DNA of 50,967 bases from Thermoflexales bacterium (GCA_007125545.1 SLDA01000240.1:1-50967), one strand, 5' to 3'; shown: positions 24,650 through 34,729, counted from the stretch's first letter. Notes: a model not told the origin generated them from the sequence alone. Made by a program: numbers and translations.

Positions 24650-27538
24650 TCAGGCAGTCTCACCCAGTTTGACGGCCTCAAAAATCCTCATACGCCGCAA
24701 CATAATACCCAGCGCCACGAGCGCAACAACAAAGAGCATCGCAAATAGTTGATAAATCCGGAAAATCTCTGCCCAAGCGATATCGACGACATACGGCGGG
24801 ATACGGGAGGCCTCATCGACGCCGATCTGGAGAAAGGGAATGAAGAACTGACTGACGAAACCACCCAACGCGGTGCCCAGCCCTCCTCCGATCAAAATCA
24901 GGAAAGCCAATTCCCATGTCAGAAAAGCTGTCATATGCCGTGATGACAATCCGACAGCGCGCAACACACCGAACTCGATAAACCTACGACGGAAGGAAAA
25001 GAGCGCATACAACAAGAAACCGATGACCGTCAGGGCAGCTGCAGCGGCAAAGCCGACGGACAGAAGACCGAACAGCCCCTGGCGCTCCGGAAGCTCCTGT
25101 TCACGGGCGATAGCGACACCTGGGGCCAGCCAGTCGTGCACGAAAATATTGAGCTCTTCCTCGACAAGGACGGGAATGTCGGCCTCTGTGGAGAGACCCA
25201 TCCACACGCCGTAAGGCAGCTGCTCACCGGCTTGCTCGAAGAAATAGTCAGCATCACCGACGAAGAGTGGACCCTGCGAAGGATACCAGGTCGGAAAATA
25301 CTTGAACGTCCCAACAATCTGCGTATCGAGGGTTGTCCGCTGTCCATAGGCAGTCACCTCAAGACGCACCGAATCGCCAAGGGTAAGGATGTTCGCGTCT
25401 AAGAATTCTTCATTCACGAGGATGCCATTGCGCTGCAGTGCCAGTTTGTTCATCAACACACCAAGATTCTGAGAAGCGAAGTCATCCCGCCAGAAACCGA
25501 TGCCGGGGAATTGCGCACGGTCGAGGCCCATAAAGGATCCGAGCTCCCTGCCCGTCGTCGCACTTGCGATGGCGGGATAGACGACCACCCGTGTCACAGC
25601 CTCAACACCTGGAGCATTGAGGTACTCCGAGACGGGCAAGAAGTACCAGCGCGGCCCATCGTCCTCTTCCGTGTTGGTGTTGCCGCCCGCGCCGAAGAAT
25701 CCGCCCAATCCTCCGGAACTGGTGCCTTCGCCTCGATCCATAAAGCGCATATCGGCTCCGGCTGCATAGTAAGTCTTATCATAGAGGTGTTGATCCAGTG
25801 TGTGCGCGAGCGATGCAGTGAACGCGGACAGACTGAGGGTCAGCACAAGAAGAATCAGCGGTGTATTGTAGAAGCTCGGTGTTCGCGCCAGGTGACGAGC
25901 CGCCATTAAAAGGCCAACCGACTTCGTTCGCGCCGCAATCCAGGCGACTCCCGACATAAAGATAGGCATGAGGCGCAAGAAGAAGAGGGTCATCGCGAAA
26001 ATACCAAGAGCCGGGAACAGGAAGAGTAGGGGATTCTGCAATGGAGCACCACCGAGGCCACTCTCCAGTTCAACCACAGTACCCTGGTTTCGCAGCAGAT
26101 AGGCACCATAGCCAGCCGGAATAAGCAGGAGCACGTCTAGCCACATTCGCTGCCACCACGGCTTGCGCAGCATTCGAGCCACTTCCCGTTTGTACGACAC
26201 AACGGTGTGTCCTGCGGCACCGACGGTCGGGAGAATTTGTGCCGCGATGCCGATGAGTACGCCAACGGCGCCAAACCGTAACGTAGTTGCACTCAGCGAC
26301 ACGCGCAGCGAGGCCAACCCGGCAGAAAAATCCAGGAAGCTTCGTGCCTGACCGATCAACTGCGCGATGAACATCGCAACCGGAGCACTCAGCGCCAATG
26401 CGATAGCTCCGAGAAGCAGGCCCTCTAACGTCGCAATCCCCACCATCTGCGCTACCATTGCACCACGACTGCGAAGAACGGCGACCTCATTGCGACGCCG
26501 CTCCGTAGCTAGCGCTGCGGTGAGCGTGATGAAGGCCAGCAGCAGTCCCAGAATGGGAATGCTGAAAGCGTACAGGAGTATCGTCAGCAAGTTGGCCGAA
26601 CGCTGATAACTCACCAAGGCATCCAGCGGCGACCTACCTAGCGTCGTGTTCGGCAGCAAACCGGCAGCACGCTGTCGAACGGAGAGTGTACGCCGCACCA
26701 GGGGCATCGCGTCATTGTGATTAACGCTCTCTCCATCCAACATGATATTCCAGACAGCGGTGTAAACTTCCTTGTCCATCCTCGCACTGATGTTCGAGGC
26801 AAAGGTTTCTTCAGAAACCATCAGACGTTCGGAGAAGGCCCGAGGGCGAAAAAACCAGAAGCCGTCGTAAGGATCCTCGGGGATCCACACACCGACGATA
26901 CGCACCGGAAACTGTAAGTCCTTGACAAACCCATCATCGGCTCGGACCCGCGCATACGCGATATAGATCTCGTCAACCTGGAGTCCAAGCGTCGTCGCCA
27001 GATCCTCATGGATCATCGCCTCGATGGCAGAACCATCATCCGGCGCTGTGAAGCCGGGAAAGCGTCCTTCTGTGATATGAATATGGTTTTCGATGTCGCT
27101 AATGAAGGCGAAACCAGCCCAGACGAGAGGAGACGACGTGTTACTGAAAGCAGAATCGCGGTCGGCGAAGAGACCGAAGGGATCCGTGGTCATGTAGCGC
27201 ACGACCGACTGAAGCGGCAGGCCAAACCGCTCGCCAGCCTCGTGGGTCAGATAGGCGTCAACCGCCTGTAAATCCTCCCATTCCTTGCTGCCATAGATAC
27301 TGCCGTCGTAACGGAAGAGAAAACTAAAAGCAGGAATGGTGCCCTCGGGTGCACCTTCTTCTGTGATGTTGCGCAGGAAAACACGATGATAGACTGCATC
27401 CGCATAGGTTGGGATGCTCATCATCAAGGCGATAGCAACCACCAGCCCTAGCGTGGTTGCCACCACGAGCCAGGGCTGGGAGGTCACCCGTTTTGCTACA
27501 ACAACGAGAATCGCCCGAAGTCGGTTCAGGAATTTCAT
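24650..27538 (-). CDS. Large FtsX/MacB-type ABC transporter permease
   Basis: A 962-residue permease. Seen: an N-terminal membrane helix (WLVVATTLGLVVAIALMMS) followed by a large extracytoplasmic domain of about 270 residues; a first FtsX block with helices near 310-460 (LTILLYAFSIPILGLLLAFI, ERRRNEVAVLRSRGAM); two further helices near 490-530; a second extracytoplasmic domain; and a second FtsX block at the C-terminus (RRRFIEFGVLRAVGLSS). The two Glu/Arg-rich coupling loops are the typical ATPase contact of FtsX permeases. It is a double-FtsX permease working with the ATPases downstream and adaptor upstream. Its ATG starts one base after the adaptor stop and no clear ribosome site precedes it, so translation is probably coupled. 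Confidence 0.87.
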   Translation of the reverse strand: MKFLNRLRAILVVVAKRVTSQPWLVVATTLGLVVAIALMMSIPTYADAVYHRVFLRNITEEGAPEGTIPAFSFLFRYDGSIYGSKEWEDLQAVDAYLTHEAGERFGLPLQSVVRYMTTDPFGLFADRDSAFSNTSSPLVWAGFAFISDIENHIHITEGRFPGFTAPDDGSAIEAMIHEDLATTLGLQVDEIYIAYARVRADDGFVKDLQFPVRIVGVWIPEDPYDGFWFFRPRAFSERLMVSEETFASNISARMDKEVYTAVWNIMLDGESVNHNDAMPLVRRTLSVRQRAAGLLPNTTLGRSPLDALVSYQRSANLLTILLYAFSIPILGLLLAFITLTAALATERRRNEVAVLRSRGAMVAQMVGIATLEGLLLGAIALALSAPVAMFIAQLIGQARSFLDFSAGLASLRVSLSATTLRFGAVGVLIGIAAQILPTVGAAGHTVVSYKREVARMLRKPWWQRMWLDVLLLIPAGYGAYLLRNQGTVVELESGLGGAPLQNPLLFLFPALGIFAMTLFFLRLMPIFMSGVAWIAARTKSVGLLMAARHLARTPSFYNTPLILLVLTLSLSAFTASLAHTLDQHLYDKTYYAAGADMRFMDRGEGTSSGGLGGFFGAGGNTNTEEDDGPRWYFLPVSEYLNAPGVEAVTRVVVYPAIASATTGRELGSFMGLDRAQFPGIGFWRDDFASQNLGVLMNKLALQRNGILVNEEFLDANILTLGDSVRLEVTAYGQRTTLDTQIVGTFKYFPTWYPSQGPLFVGDADYFFEQAGEQLPYGVWMGLSTEADIPVLVEEELNIFVHDWLAPGVAIAREQELPERQGLFGLLSVGFAAAAALTVIGFLLYALFSFRRRFIEFGVLRAVGLSSRHMTAFLTWELAFLILIGGGLGTALGGFVSQFFIPFLQIGVDEASRIPPYVVDIAWAEIFRIYQLFAMLFVVALVALGIMLRRMRIFEAVKLGETA

Positions 27539-27539
27539 G

Positions 27540-28898
27540 CTACGGCGCGATAACGAGTTGTCCTTCGGTCACACCATCCAAGATTTCCAGACGCTCAGGA
27601 GAGCGGAGGCCAAGTCGAACATCAACCCGCCGCTGCGCGCCGGCTTCCTGAATGACCACAAACGAACGTCCTTCAAATGTACGCACAGCCTGTGGTGGAA
27701 GCCACAGAGTACCCTCGGAACGGTCTAACTCAACCGTCATACGAAATCGATCACCAATATTGTAGCCCGCCTCAACCGGATCGATATCGACCAGACTAAC
27801 GCGGACGGACTTATCCGCATCATCGACAGCCGACGAGCCTGAACCACCGCTGTAAGGATAGGGCAATCTACGAATTAATCCCGGTAACACCTCGCCGGGG
27901 CGGTTCATAAACTCAGCCGACAACTCCATACCTTCCGATAATTCGCTCTTCTCGCTGTCCGTCAAGTCAGCGATGATCTCGAGTTCGGTTGGATCTGCAA
28001 GGACGAGCATAGGCCGGTAGCCCTGAACTTGATTGCCTTCCGTGAGGTTGATCTGCAAAACCACACCGCTGAACGGAGCGACAATCCGCGCGTCGTTAAG
28101 CTGATCCTTCAAACGATTGACCGAGAGCACGGTACGGGTAATGTCAAGCCCTGCTCCTATCTCTGCGGCCCGGAGTTGTGCCATATCCAGAGCCATCTCT
28201 GCCATCTCGATATCATAAGCGGTGCGTTGGAGGCCGCGCAGGATGTCATTATATTGAGCCTCCGCGAGTTCCAGATTCCACTGCGCTTCCTGCACAGCAT
28301 TGGCGTAGGCTACGCGGACGTCTTCGCTTTCCCAGGAGCGGTCCAACGACTTATTGTACTCGTCCTGAGCGTGCGCAAGCCGCGTGCGTGCCCGTTCCAG
28401 ATTCTGGCGGGCGCTAAGCGTAGCGGCATCGCTGTTGCTGGCTCGAAGCTTGGCAAGGTTTAGCTCGGCAGTACGCACGCTGTTCTGTGCCTCTGTCATT
28501 CGCCGCTCGTGGTCCATCTGCACAGATCTCAGTTCAGTTTCCTGCTGGACAATCTGGTTCTTGAGATCTGTCACCTCAAGCTCAGCCAGCAGATCGCCTT
28601 CCTCGACCTCATCATTGCGGCGCACGTAGACGGACTCTACGTAACCGTTGGTCCTGAAGAAGAGCTCCTCCTCAAGGACCGGGGCGACACGTCCCGAGAA
28701 CTGCAGCAGTCGAATGACATCGCCCCGCTGCACCTCATAGGTGGGATTCGTCGGGACTACCGAGGTCGGAATAGGTGTGGGGGTTGCACTCTCACCGCTG
28801 CCGGTACCGACTGTCCCGGACGCACATGCACCTAACCCGACCATAATGCTAATCAAGACGAGAAAAGAGAGTGGTGTGGCTAGTCTCCATCGAGCCAT
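27540..28898 (-). CDS. HlyD/MacA-family adaptor lipoprotein
   Basis: A 452-residue membrane-fusion (adaptor) protein. Seen: a lipoprotein signal MARWRLATPLSFLVLISIMV with lipobox LGAC (Cys25); a Ser/Thr/Pro-rich linker; the biotinyl-lipoyl-like half FRTNGYVESVYVRRNDEVEE; a long alpha-helical coiled coil (about 115-280); the second lipoyl half IVAPFSGVVLQINLTEGNQV; then a beta-barrel and membrane-proximal domain. It is a partner of MacB-like permeases. The lipoprotein start ATG 28898 is preceded by AGGAGG about 10 bases away; the frame extends further upstream without merit. In a bacterium with a single membrane it would stay on the outer face of that membrane. It has its own promoter. Confidence 0.88.
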   Translation of the reverse strand: MARWRLATPLSFLVLISIMVGLGACASGTVGTGSGESATPTPIPTSVVPTNPTYEVQRGDVIRLLQFSGRVAPVLEEELFFRTNGYVESVYVRRNDEVEEGDLLAELEVTDLKNQIVQQETELRSVQMDHERRMTEAQNSVRTAELNLAKLRASNSDAATLSARQNLERARTRLAHAQDEYNKSLDRSWESEDVRVAYANAVQEAQWNLELAEAQYNDILRGLQRTAYDIEMAEMALDMAQLRAAEIGAGLDITRTVLSVNRLKDQLNDARIVAPFSGVVLQINLTEGNQVQGYRPMLVLADPTELEIIADLTDSEKSELSEGMELSAEFMNRPGEVLPGLIRRLPYPYSGGSGSSAVDDADKSVRVSLVDIDPVEAGYNIGDRFRMTVELDRSEGTLWLPPQAVRTFEGRSFVVIQEAGAQRRVDVRLGLRSPERLEILDGVTEGQLVIAP

Positions 28899-28940
28899 CA
28901 GATTGAATCCTCCTGCGTAAATGATATAGCCTAGGACATA

Positions 28941-28949
28941 ATCATACCA
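28941..28949 (-). promoter_or_regulatory. Extended -10 promoter of the adaptor-permease-ATPase operon
   Basis: On the minus strand TGG is followed by TATGAT (28941-28946); transcription should begin near 28934, some 36 bases before the adaptor start codon. The -35 region is poor. Confidence 0.45.
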
Positions 28950-29017
28950 CGAATGAGCGCAAAAAACAGCCACTCTTTCCGCGGCCTGGGAACTAATGAT
29001 TGTGTCCGGGGTGGGCC

Positions 29018-29040
29018 GGGGCGGCTGCAAAGACCGCCCC
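29018..29040. terminator. G+C-rich stem-loop after the third ABC exporter gene
   Basis: GGGGCGG (29018-29024) pairs with CCGCCCC (29034-29040) across nine bases, just after the stop of the exporter gene. No T-run is present on the minus strand. It may reduce read-through into the next operon. Confidence 0.4.
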
Positions 29041-29066
29041 ATCCATCGCCTAAGTGCTCGCCAATG

Positions 29067-30860
29067 CTAAACGCGTGTACCTGCAGCAACCTGCCGTCGT
29101 TCACGGATCTCAGCGTAACGAGGCTCCAACTCATTCTGTACCTCGTTCAACTGACGGTAAAGCCCCATCTCTGCCATCAACCCTTCATGCGTACCTTGCT
29201 GCGTGATGTGACTTTCCTCCAAGACCACAATCTTATCAGCACTTCGAATAGTTGACAAGCGGTGCGCGATGATGATTGTCGTTCGCCCTACCATTAATCG
29301 TTCCAGCGCCTCCTGGATCAGAAGCTCGGTCTGCGTGTCTACTGAGGAGGTGGCCTCATCAAGAATCAAAATCGGCGCATCCTTCAATACCGCCCTCGCG
29401 ATTGCGAGTCGCTGCTTTTGACCACCGGAGAGCTTCACACCTCGTTCGCCGATGATTGTCTCGTAGCCGTCCGGAAGATCGATAAGGAATTGGTGAGCGT
29501 TAGCGATCTTCGCAGCTTCAATCAGTTCGTCGTCTGTCGCATCCGGTCGTCCAAAGAGAATGTTCTCCCGCGCAGTACCATGAAAAAGGAAAACATCCTG
29601 CAGCACGATACTAATTTGGCGACGCAAGCTCCTCAAGGTGTAGTCGCGAATGTTGCGACCATCCAACCAAATGGCGCCCTCTATCACGTCATAGAAACGG
29701 GGAATCAAGCTAGCCAGCGTACTTTTCCCTACTCCCGTGGGTCCTACCAATGCAACCACATTGCCGGCAGGAATCTCGATGTTGATATCTTCCAGCACCG
29801 GCTGTCCAGGAACGTAGTGGAAGTTAACATTCTCCAGTTTGAGATAACCCTTGGCTCGCCCCTGAAGATCCAACGCATCGGATCTTTCTACGACATCTGC
29901 CTGTTCCTGCAACAGCTCAGCCACCCGTTCGGCCCCGGCCATAGCGTGCTGAACATTCTCCCAAGCCCCACTTAGCGCACGGACCGGCGTGTAGAAGTAG
30001 TTGAGGTAGAGGAAAAAAGCCACAAGTTCATCCAGGGGCAGCGTCTGCTGCAGCACCATTCGTCCACCGAAGTAGATCAACACCACTGTACCCAGTGACG
30101 AGGAAAAGCCGACGAAGGGCTGGAAAGTCGCCATCAACCGGAGCGCTTTGAGCAAGGAATCACGATAGCGGCTGATGTGCTTGCCGATACGATCCGCCTC
30201 GATATCCTCACGCGTGAATGCCTTGATCTCGCGAATGCCCGAGAGATTGTCATTCAGCGTGGCGTTTAGGTCACCGAGTTCCTTCTGCCGCTCCCGAAAA
30301 GCTGGACGAACGTACGTTGAGAATCCCCGCGCCGCAACCACAATGAACGGAATCGGAATGAGCGTCAGCAGCATCAGGGTCGGGCTGTAGCTGAATAGAA
30401 TTACGGCTACGCCGACAAACATCAGGACATTAACCACTGAATCGGGAATCGCGTGCGCGATCAATGTCTCGAACATATCGGAGTCATTGACCATTCGCGA
30501 CATCAAGTCGCCTGTCTTGCGGTCCTCATAGAAGCGGAGTGAAAGCAGCTGTAAATGACGGTATACATCGCGGCGAGCATCAGCAACTGCCCCCCACCCA
30601 GCCACGTGCGACATATAACTGCGGACGAACTGCAGAACACCTATGAACAGGTAAATGAACAACGACGCAATCGCCAGGCGGCCAATCACCCCCATCGATT
30701 GGGTCAGTTCACCCGGTTCCTGGATAAGCGCAATCATCCGCCTGATGATCTGCGGTTCCACCAGTTGTGCACCGGTCAATAGAAACATGGCGACAACAGT
30801 AAGCACCAAGGCTTTTCTATAGTTCCTAGTATAGCCAAAGAGAAATTTGAGCGTCTTCAT
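29067..30860 (-). CDS. ABC half-exporter with canonical ATP sites (third of three)
   Basis: A 597-residue MsbA/LmrA-type half-transporter: six-helix membrane domain followed by an ATPase domain. Seen: membrane helices from residue 15 onward; coupling region GIREIKAFTREDIE; Walker A VGPTGVGKST; Q-loop VLQDVFLFHGTARENI; canonical signature LSGGQKQRLAIARAVL; Walker B LILDEATSSVDT with the catalytic Glu; and switch His in IIIAHRLST. All motifs are intact, so it can work as a homodimer. The start is ATG 30860, with AAAGG six bases upstream; a TTG two codons earlier is possible. It follows the second exporter gene by 66 bases and belongs to the MarR-headed operon. Confidence 0.9.
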   Translation of the reverse strand: MKTLKFLFGYTRNYRKALVLTVVAMFLLTGAQLVEPQIIRRMIALIQEPGELTQSMGVIGRLAIASLFIYLFIGVLQFVRSYMSHVAGWGAVADARRDVYRHLQLLSLRFYEDRKTGDLMSRMVNDSDMFETLIAHAIPDSVVNVLMFVGVAVILFSYSPTLMLLTLIPIPFIVVAARGFSTYVRPAFRERQKELGDLNATLNDNLSGIREIKAFTREDIEADRIGKHISRYRDSLLKALRLMATFQPFVGFSSSLGTVVLIYFGGRMVLQQTLPLDELVAFFLYLNYFYTPVRALSGAWENVQHAMAGAERVAELLQEQADVVERSDALDLQGRAKGYLKLENVNFHYVPGQPVLEDINIEIPAGNVVALVGPTGVGKSTLASLIPRFYDVIEGAIWLDGRNIRDYTLRSLRRQISIVLQDVFLFHGTARENILFGRPDATDDELIEAAKIANAHQFLIDLPDGYETIIGERGVKLSGGQKQRLAIARAVLKDAPILILDEATSSVDTQTELLIQEALERLMVGRTTIIIAHRLSTIRSADKIVVLEESHITQQGTHEGLMAEMGLYRQLNEVQNELEPRYAEIRERRQVAAGTRV

Positions 30861-30926
30861 CTCCAACCTTTCATTATTATTGGTCGAAACCGACCGGCAG
30901 GGCGGATGGGTTAGGCAGGAGCCGTA

Positions 30927-32762
30927 TCAAGCCCCCAAGGAACCGGCCTCGACAAACTGTCGCTCATACAAGTCGCGATAGAGGCCCTTCTGCGCCAATA
31001 GCACTTCGTGAGATCCTTGCTCGACGATTTGCCCATCCTCAATTACGCAGATAAAGTCTGCTTTCCGGATGGTACTAAGCCGGTGGGCGATGACAATGGC
31101 CGTGCGCCCAGCTAGCAAACGATCTAGTGCGTCTTGGATCAGAGCTTCGGTCATCGTATCCACACTCGAAGTCGCCTCATCGAGTATCAGAATCCGCGGA
31201 TCGGCCAAAACCGCCCGTGCGATGCAGAGCAACTGACGCTGCCCCAAAGAGAAGTTAACCCCGCCTTCTTGGATCTGCGTCTGATAGCCCTCCGGCGTCT
31301 GCATAATGAACTCATCAACATTTGCCAGACGGGCCGCTTTTTTGACCTCTTCATCCGATGCATCAGGGTCGCCGAAGCGTATGTTGTCAGCAATTGTACC
31401 AGAGAAAAGAAAAGGGTCTTGGGGCACAATGCCCATCTGCCGGCGGAGCGATCGCTGTTTGACGTCGCGAACATCCATGCCATCGACCAGTACAGTCCCT
31501 TCGGTCACGTCATAGAAGCGCGCGATCAGGTTCGAGATCGAAGTCTTCCCGGCACCGGTTGGCCCCACCAGCGCCACCGTCTGTCCCGGCTCGATCGTCA
31601 GATTGATGTTGCGAAGGATGGGCTCATCTTGACGATAGGCAAAGGTGACATCCCGCAGCTCGACGCGTCCCTCGACTTGGGGCATCTCCTCCGCGTCCTC
31701 TCGATCTGGCACGCCCGGCTCTGTGTCGAGCAGGTGCAAAACTCGCTCGCCACCGGCCATCGCCGTCTGCATTGTCGTGTAGAGCTGGCTCAGTTCCCGA
31801 ATCGGCTGGAAGAAGTTGGTGACATACGCGAGAAAGGCAATCATCACACCTAATGTCAGCGTGTTGCCCGCCACCGCTCGCCCACCAAACCACAGGACGA
31901 TGGCGGTCGCCAGTGCGCCCAAAAACTGAACCACGGGCATGAAGACAAAGGACAAGGACATCGCCCGAACGTGAGCATCACGGTTGGAGCTATTCACCTG
32001 ATCGAAACGGTCTTGAGTTGCATCCTCCTGAGCGAACGCCTGGATCACGCGCATACCGGCCAAATCCTCAGCCAGGTCGCCCACAACCTCGGCAACAGCA
32101 GCGCGCGTCTCCCGGTACGCCCGCTTCGCGAACCGTGCATAGATAGCCGTCACCAGGACCATAAGTGGTACCACGCTGAAGGTAAGCAGAGCTAATACAG
32201 GGCTCATCGACATCATCACGATTACGATACCCACCAAGGTAAAGATATCGCTGGCGATGGTGATCAAACCCTGGGAGAGCAGGTCGTTGATCACACCGAC
32301 ATCGCTGAAGACCCGCGACAACGTCACACCAATGATATGGGTGTCGTGATAGCCAAGATGAATATCTTGAAGGTGGTGTACCAACTGCTCACGCATATCG
32401 GCCAGGACATTCTGCCCGGTCTTTGACAGCAGGTATTGCTGTGCACCCGAAGCCACATAGAGTCCTATGAACGCGCCTGCCGTGAGCATCGCGATGCGAT
32501 CCAGCCCGGCCAGATTGCTATCCATTATATGCTCATCCACGGCGACCTTGATCAGATAAGGGGTAGCCAAGCCCAGACCAGAGGTGATTACCATCAGAAA
32601 GAACGCAGCCACCATACTACGCCAGTACGGCTTGATAAAAACGAAGAGCCGCAAGATGATGCGGATATCGAGCGCACGCTGCTCTTCTTCGTCCCCCCCC
32701 AGCCGTCGTAACAGACCGCCGGGGCCGCCGCCCATACTCGTTGATCCGATAGAAAAACTCAT
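30927..32762 (-). CDS. ABC half-exporter with altered signature motif (second of three)
   Basis: A 611-residue half-transporter: a cytoplasmic N-terminal tail of about 30 residues, a six-helix membrane domain and an ATPase domain. Seen: coupling region GMRVIQAFAQEDAT; Walker A VGPTGAGKTS; Q-loop GIVPQDPFLFSGTIADNI; signature changed to FSLGQRQLLCIARAVL instead of LSGGQ; Walker B LILDEATSSVDT with the catalytic Glu; switch His in VIAHRLST. A degenerate signature with intact Walker B and His is the mark of one partner in heterodimeric exporters such as TM287/288 and BmrCD. The other partner is the adjacent upstream gene. GGGAG lies a few bases before the ATG; gap to the upstream gene is 11 bases. 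Confidence 0.92.
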   Translation of the reverse strand: MSFSIGSTSMGGGPGGLLRRLGGDEEEQRALDIRIILRLFVFIKPYWRSMVAAFFLMVITSGLGLATPYLIKVAVDEHIMDSNLAGLDRIAMLTAGAFIGLYVASGAQQYLLSKTGQNVLADMREQLVHHLQDIHLGYHDTHIIGVTLSRVFSDVGVINDLLSQGLITIASDIFTLVGIVIVMMSMSPVLALLTFSVVPLMVLVTAIYARFAKRAYRETRAAVAEVVGDLAEDLAGMRVIQAFAQEDATQDRFDQVNSSNRDAHVRAMSLSFVFMPVVQFLGALATAIVLWFGGRAVAGNTLTLGVMIAFLAYVTNFFQPIRELSQLYTTMQTAMAGGERVLHLLDTEPGVPDREDAEEMPQVEGRVELRDVTFAYRQDEPILRNINLTIEPGQTVALVGPTGAGKTSISNLIARFYDVTEGTVLVDGMDVRDVKQRSLRRQMGIVPQDPFLFSGTIADNIRFGDPDASDEEVKKAARLANVDEFIMQTPEGYQTQIQEGGVNFSLGQRQLLCIARAVLADPRILILDEATSSVDTMTEALIQDALDRLLAGRTAIVIAHRLSTIRKADFICVIEDGQIVEQGSHEVLLAQKGLYRDLYERQFVEAGSLGA

Positions 32763-32773
32763 TCGTTATCTCC

Positions 32774-34729
32774 CTACCTATTCCCGGCGGCAGGTGCGCC
32801 GGTGGTCGTAACCGAAGTGGCTTCAGTGTCCTGGGCTATCGCTTGCTCGTCGCCCACGTCATCCTCACCAGGGCGATCGCCCTGTCCATTGTTATGTACG
32901 TCGACTTCCTGAACTCCGTCTTTACCCAAGGTGGCGGACTGAAGTGCGGTCAACGCCTCAACTTCCCGAGGGCGTAATTGCCGTTCGTAGATGTCGGCAT
33001 AGAGCCCTGACGTGTGCAGGAGTTCAGCGTGCGTACCACGAGCCACGATCTCGCCCCGATCGAGCACCACGATCTGATTTGCCATCCGCACGGTACTGAG
33101 CCGTTGCGCAATGACGAAAGAGGTACGGCCCTGCATCAACCGCTCCAGTGCTCTCTGAATCAAACGCTCCGTCTCTGTGTCCACGCTGGCCATGGCATCG
33201 TCCAGAATGAGGATTCGGGGGTCCTTGAGCAGCGCACGCGCGATCGCTACGCGCTGTTTCTGCCCACCTGAAAGCGTTGAGCCACGTTCACCAACGTGAC
33301 TTTCATACCCATCAGGCATTTCCATAATGAAATCGTGAGCCTGGGCAGCCTTCGCAGCTTCAACTACTTCCTCCAGCGACGCACCGGGCCGTCCAAAGGC
33401 GATGTTCTCACGCACGGATGCTGCGAAGAGCGTCGTCTCCTGGAGCACAATCCCGATCTGTCCGCGCAGCGATTCCAGCGTCAGATCGCGCACGTCGTAA
33501 CCGTCGATCGTAATCCGCCCTTCGGTCGCATCATAGAAGCGGGGCAATAGGTTGATGATGGTAGACTTTCCGGAACCGGTCGTGCCAAGCAAGGCCAGAA
33601 TCTGGCCGGGGGCCACCTCAATGTCAATATCGCGCAACACCTTCTTGCGTCCCAGGTAAGCGAAAGAGACGTTCTCAAAAGCCACATGGCCCTGAACATC
33701 GGGCAAATCGATGGCATCCGGCGACTCCTTGACATCCGACTCGGCGTCAAGGATCTCGAAGATGCGCTCGCCACTGGCTGCCGCTTCCGTGAGGAAAGGT
33801 ACCATGCGTCCAAGGGTCCGGATGGGTCCCGCCAGCTGACCTATGTAGGCGTTGAACGCGATCAGCTCTCCTAGCGTCAGTGCACCCTGAATGACCAAAC
33901 GTCCGCCGTACCAGATGATGAAGATCGTGCTGATGTTCACCAGCAGCACCACTGCGGGATCGTTGAGCGCGCGAATCAAGACGGACTGGCGGGCGAGTTC
34001 GAGCCAAGTTTTGTTTTCCTCTTCAAACCGTGCGAGTTCAGCATCTTCCTGCGCGAATCCCTTGACAACACGCGCGCCGCGTAGATTCTGCTCCACCCAA
34101 GAGGTCATCGATGAAATCTGTTCACGGATCTCGCGCCAGAGGGGCCGCATCTTCTTCGAATAATAGTAGGCCTGCACGAGCAAGATAGGCATTGACACCA
34201 TCGCGAGGAGCGCCAGCCTGGGATTCATCGCCACGATGAAAATGCTCGTGACAATCAGGAGAATGACACCTTCGAGCATGCGCATCGTCGCGCGCCCGGC
34301 AAGAAAGCGCATCCGCTCCACGTCGTGCATGGCGCGGGCTAGGAGTTGTCCGGCTTCAGTGCGGTCATGGTAGGAAAAGGAGAGCGAAGACAATTTGCTG
34401 TAAAGCTGGTTCCGTAAATCGTATGCCACGCCCTGCGATGCCTTTTCGATCCACCTACCCTGGAAAAACCCCAATACACCCTGCGCAACCCACAGCCCCA
34501 GAAAACCGAGCACCGCCCAGGTCAGGAATTGTGTGTCGTTAGCCGAAATACCACGGTCCACAATCCCGCGGATAAGCTGCGGACTCACATTAGCCAGGAT
34601 ACTGACTAAGAGCACGAGCAGGTATCCCCCCGTCACCGTCTTCCAATGTCCTCTCAAATACCCATAACCGCGCATCAATATGCGAAAATCGGTTGGATTT
34701 CCTCCCGAACTTCGTCTGTCAGAACTCAT
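32774..34729 (-). CDS. ABC half-exporter with degenerate catalytic site (first of three)
   Basis: A 651-residue half-transporter. Seen: a six-helix membrane domain (residues about 30-310), coupling region GARVVKGFAQEDAE, Walker A LGTTGSGKST (about 381-390), Q-loop VLQETTLFAASVRENI, canonical signature LSGGQKQRVAIARAL. However, the catalytic Glu after Walker B is Asp (LILDDAMASVDT, Asp511) and the switch His is Gln (VIAQRLST, about residue 542). This is the degenerate-site partner of a heterodimeric exporter; the next gene has the matching altered signature. A hydrophilic C-terminal tail of about 50 residues, rich in Asp, Gly and Thr, is unusual. The gene overlaps marR by 11 bases; GGAG is about 10 bases before the ATG. 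Confidence 0.93.
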   Translation of the reverse strand: MSSDRRSSGGNPTDFRILMRGYGYLRGHWKTVTGGYLLVLLVSILANVSPQLIRGIVDRGISANDTQFLTWAVLGFLGLWVAQGVLGFFQGRWIEKASQGVAYDLRNQLYSKLSSLSFSYHDRTEAGQLLARAMHDVERMRFLAGRATMRMLEGVILLIVTSIFIVAMNPRLALLAMVSMPILLVQAYYYSKKMRPLWREIREQISSMTSWVEQNLRGARVVKGFAQEDAELARFEEENKTWLELARQSVLIRALNDPAVVLLVNISTIFIIWYGGRLVIQGALTLGELIAFNAYIGQLAGPIRTLGRMVPFLTEAAASGERIFEILDAESDVKESPDAIDLPDVQGHVAFENVSFAYLGRKKVLRDIDIEVAPGQILALLGTTGSGKSTIINLLPRFYDATEGRITIDGYDVRDLTLESLRGQIGIVLQETTLFAASVRENIAFGRPGASLEEVVEAAKAAQAHDFIMEMPDGYESHVGERGSTLSGGQKQRVAIARALLKDPRILILDDAMASVDTETERLIQRALERLMQGRTSFVIAQRLSTVRMANQIVVLDRGEIVARGTHAELLHTSGLYADIYERQLRPREVEALTALQSATLGKDGVQEVDVHNNGQGDRPGEDDVGDEQAIAQDTEATSVTTTGAPAAGNR

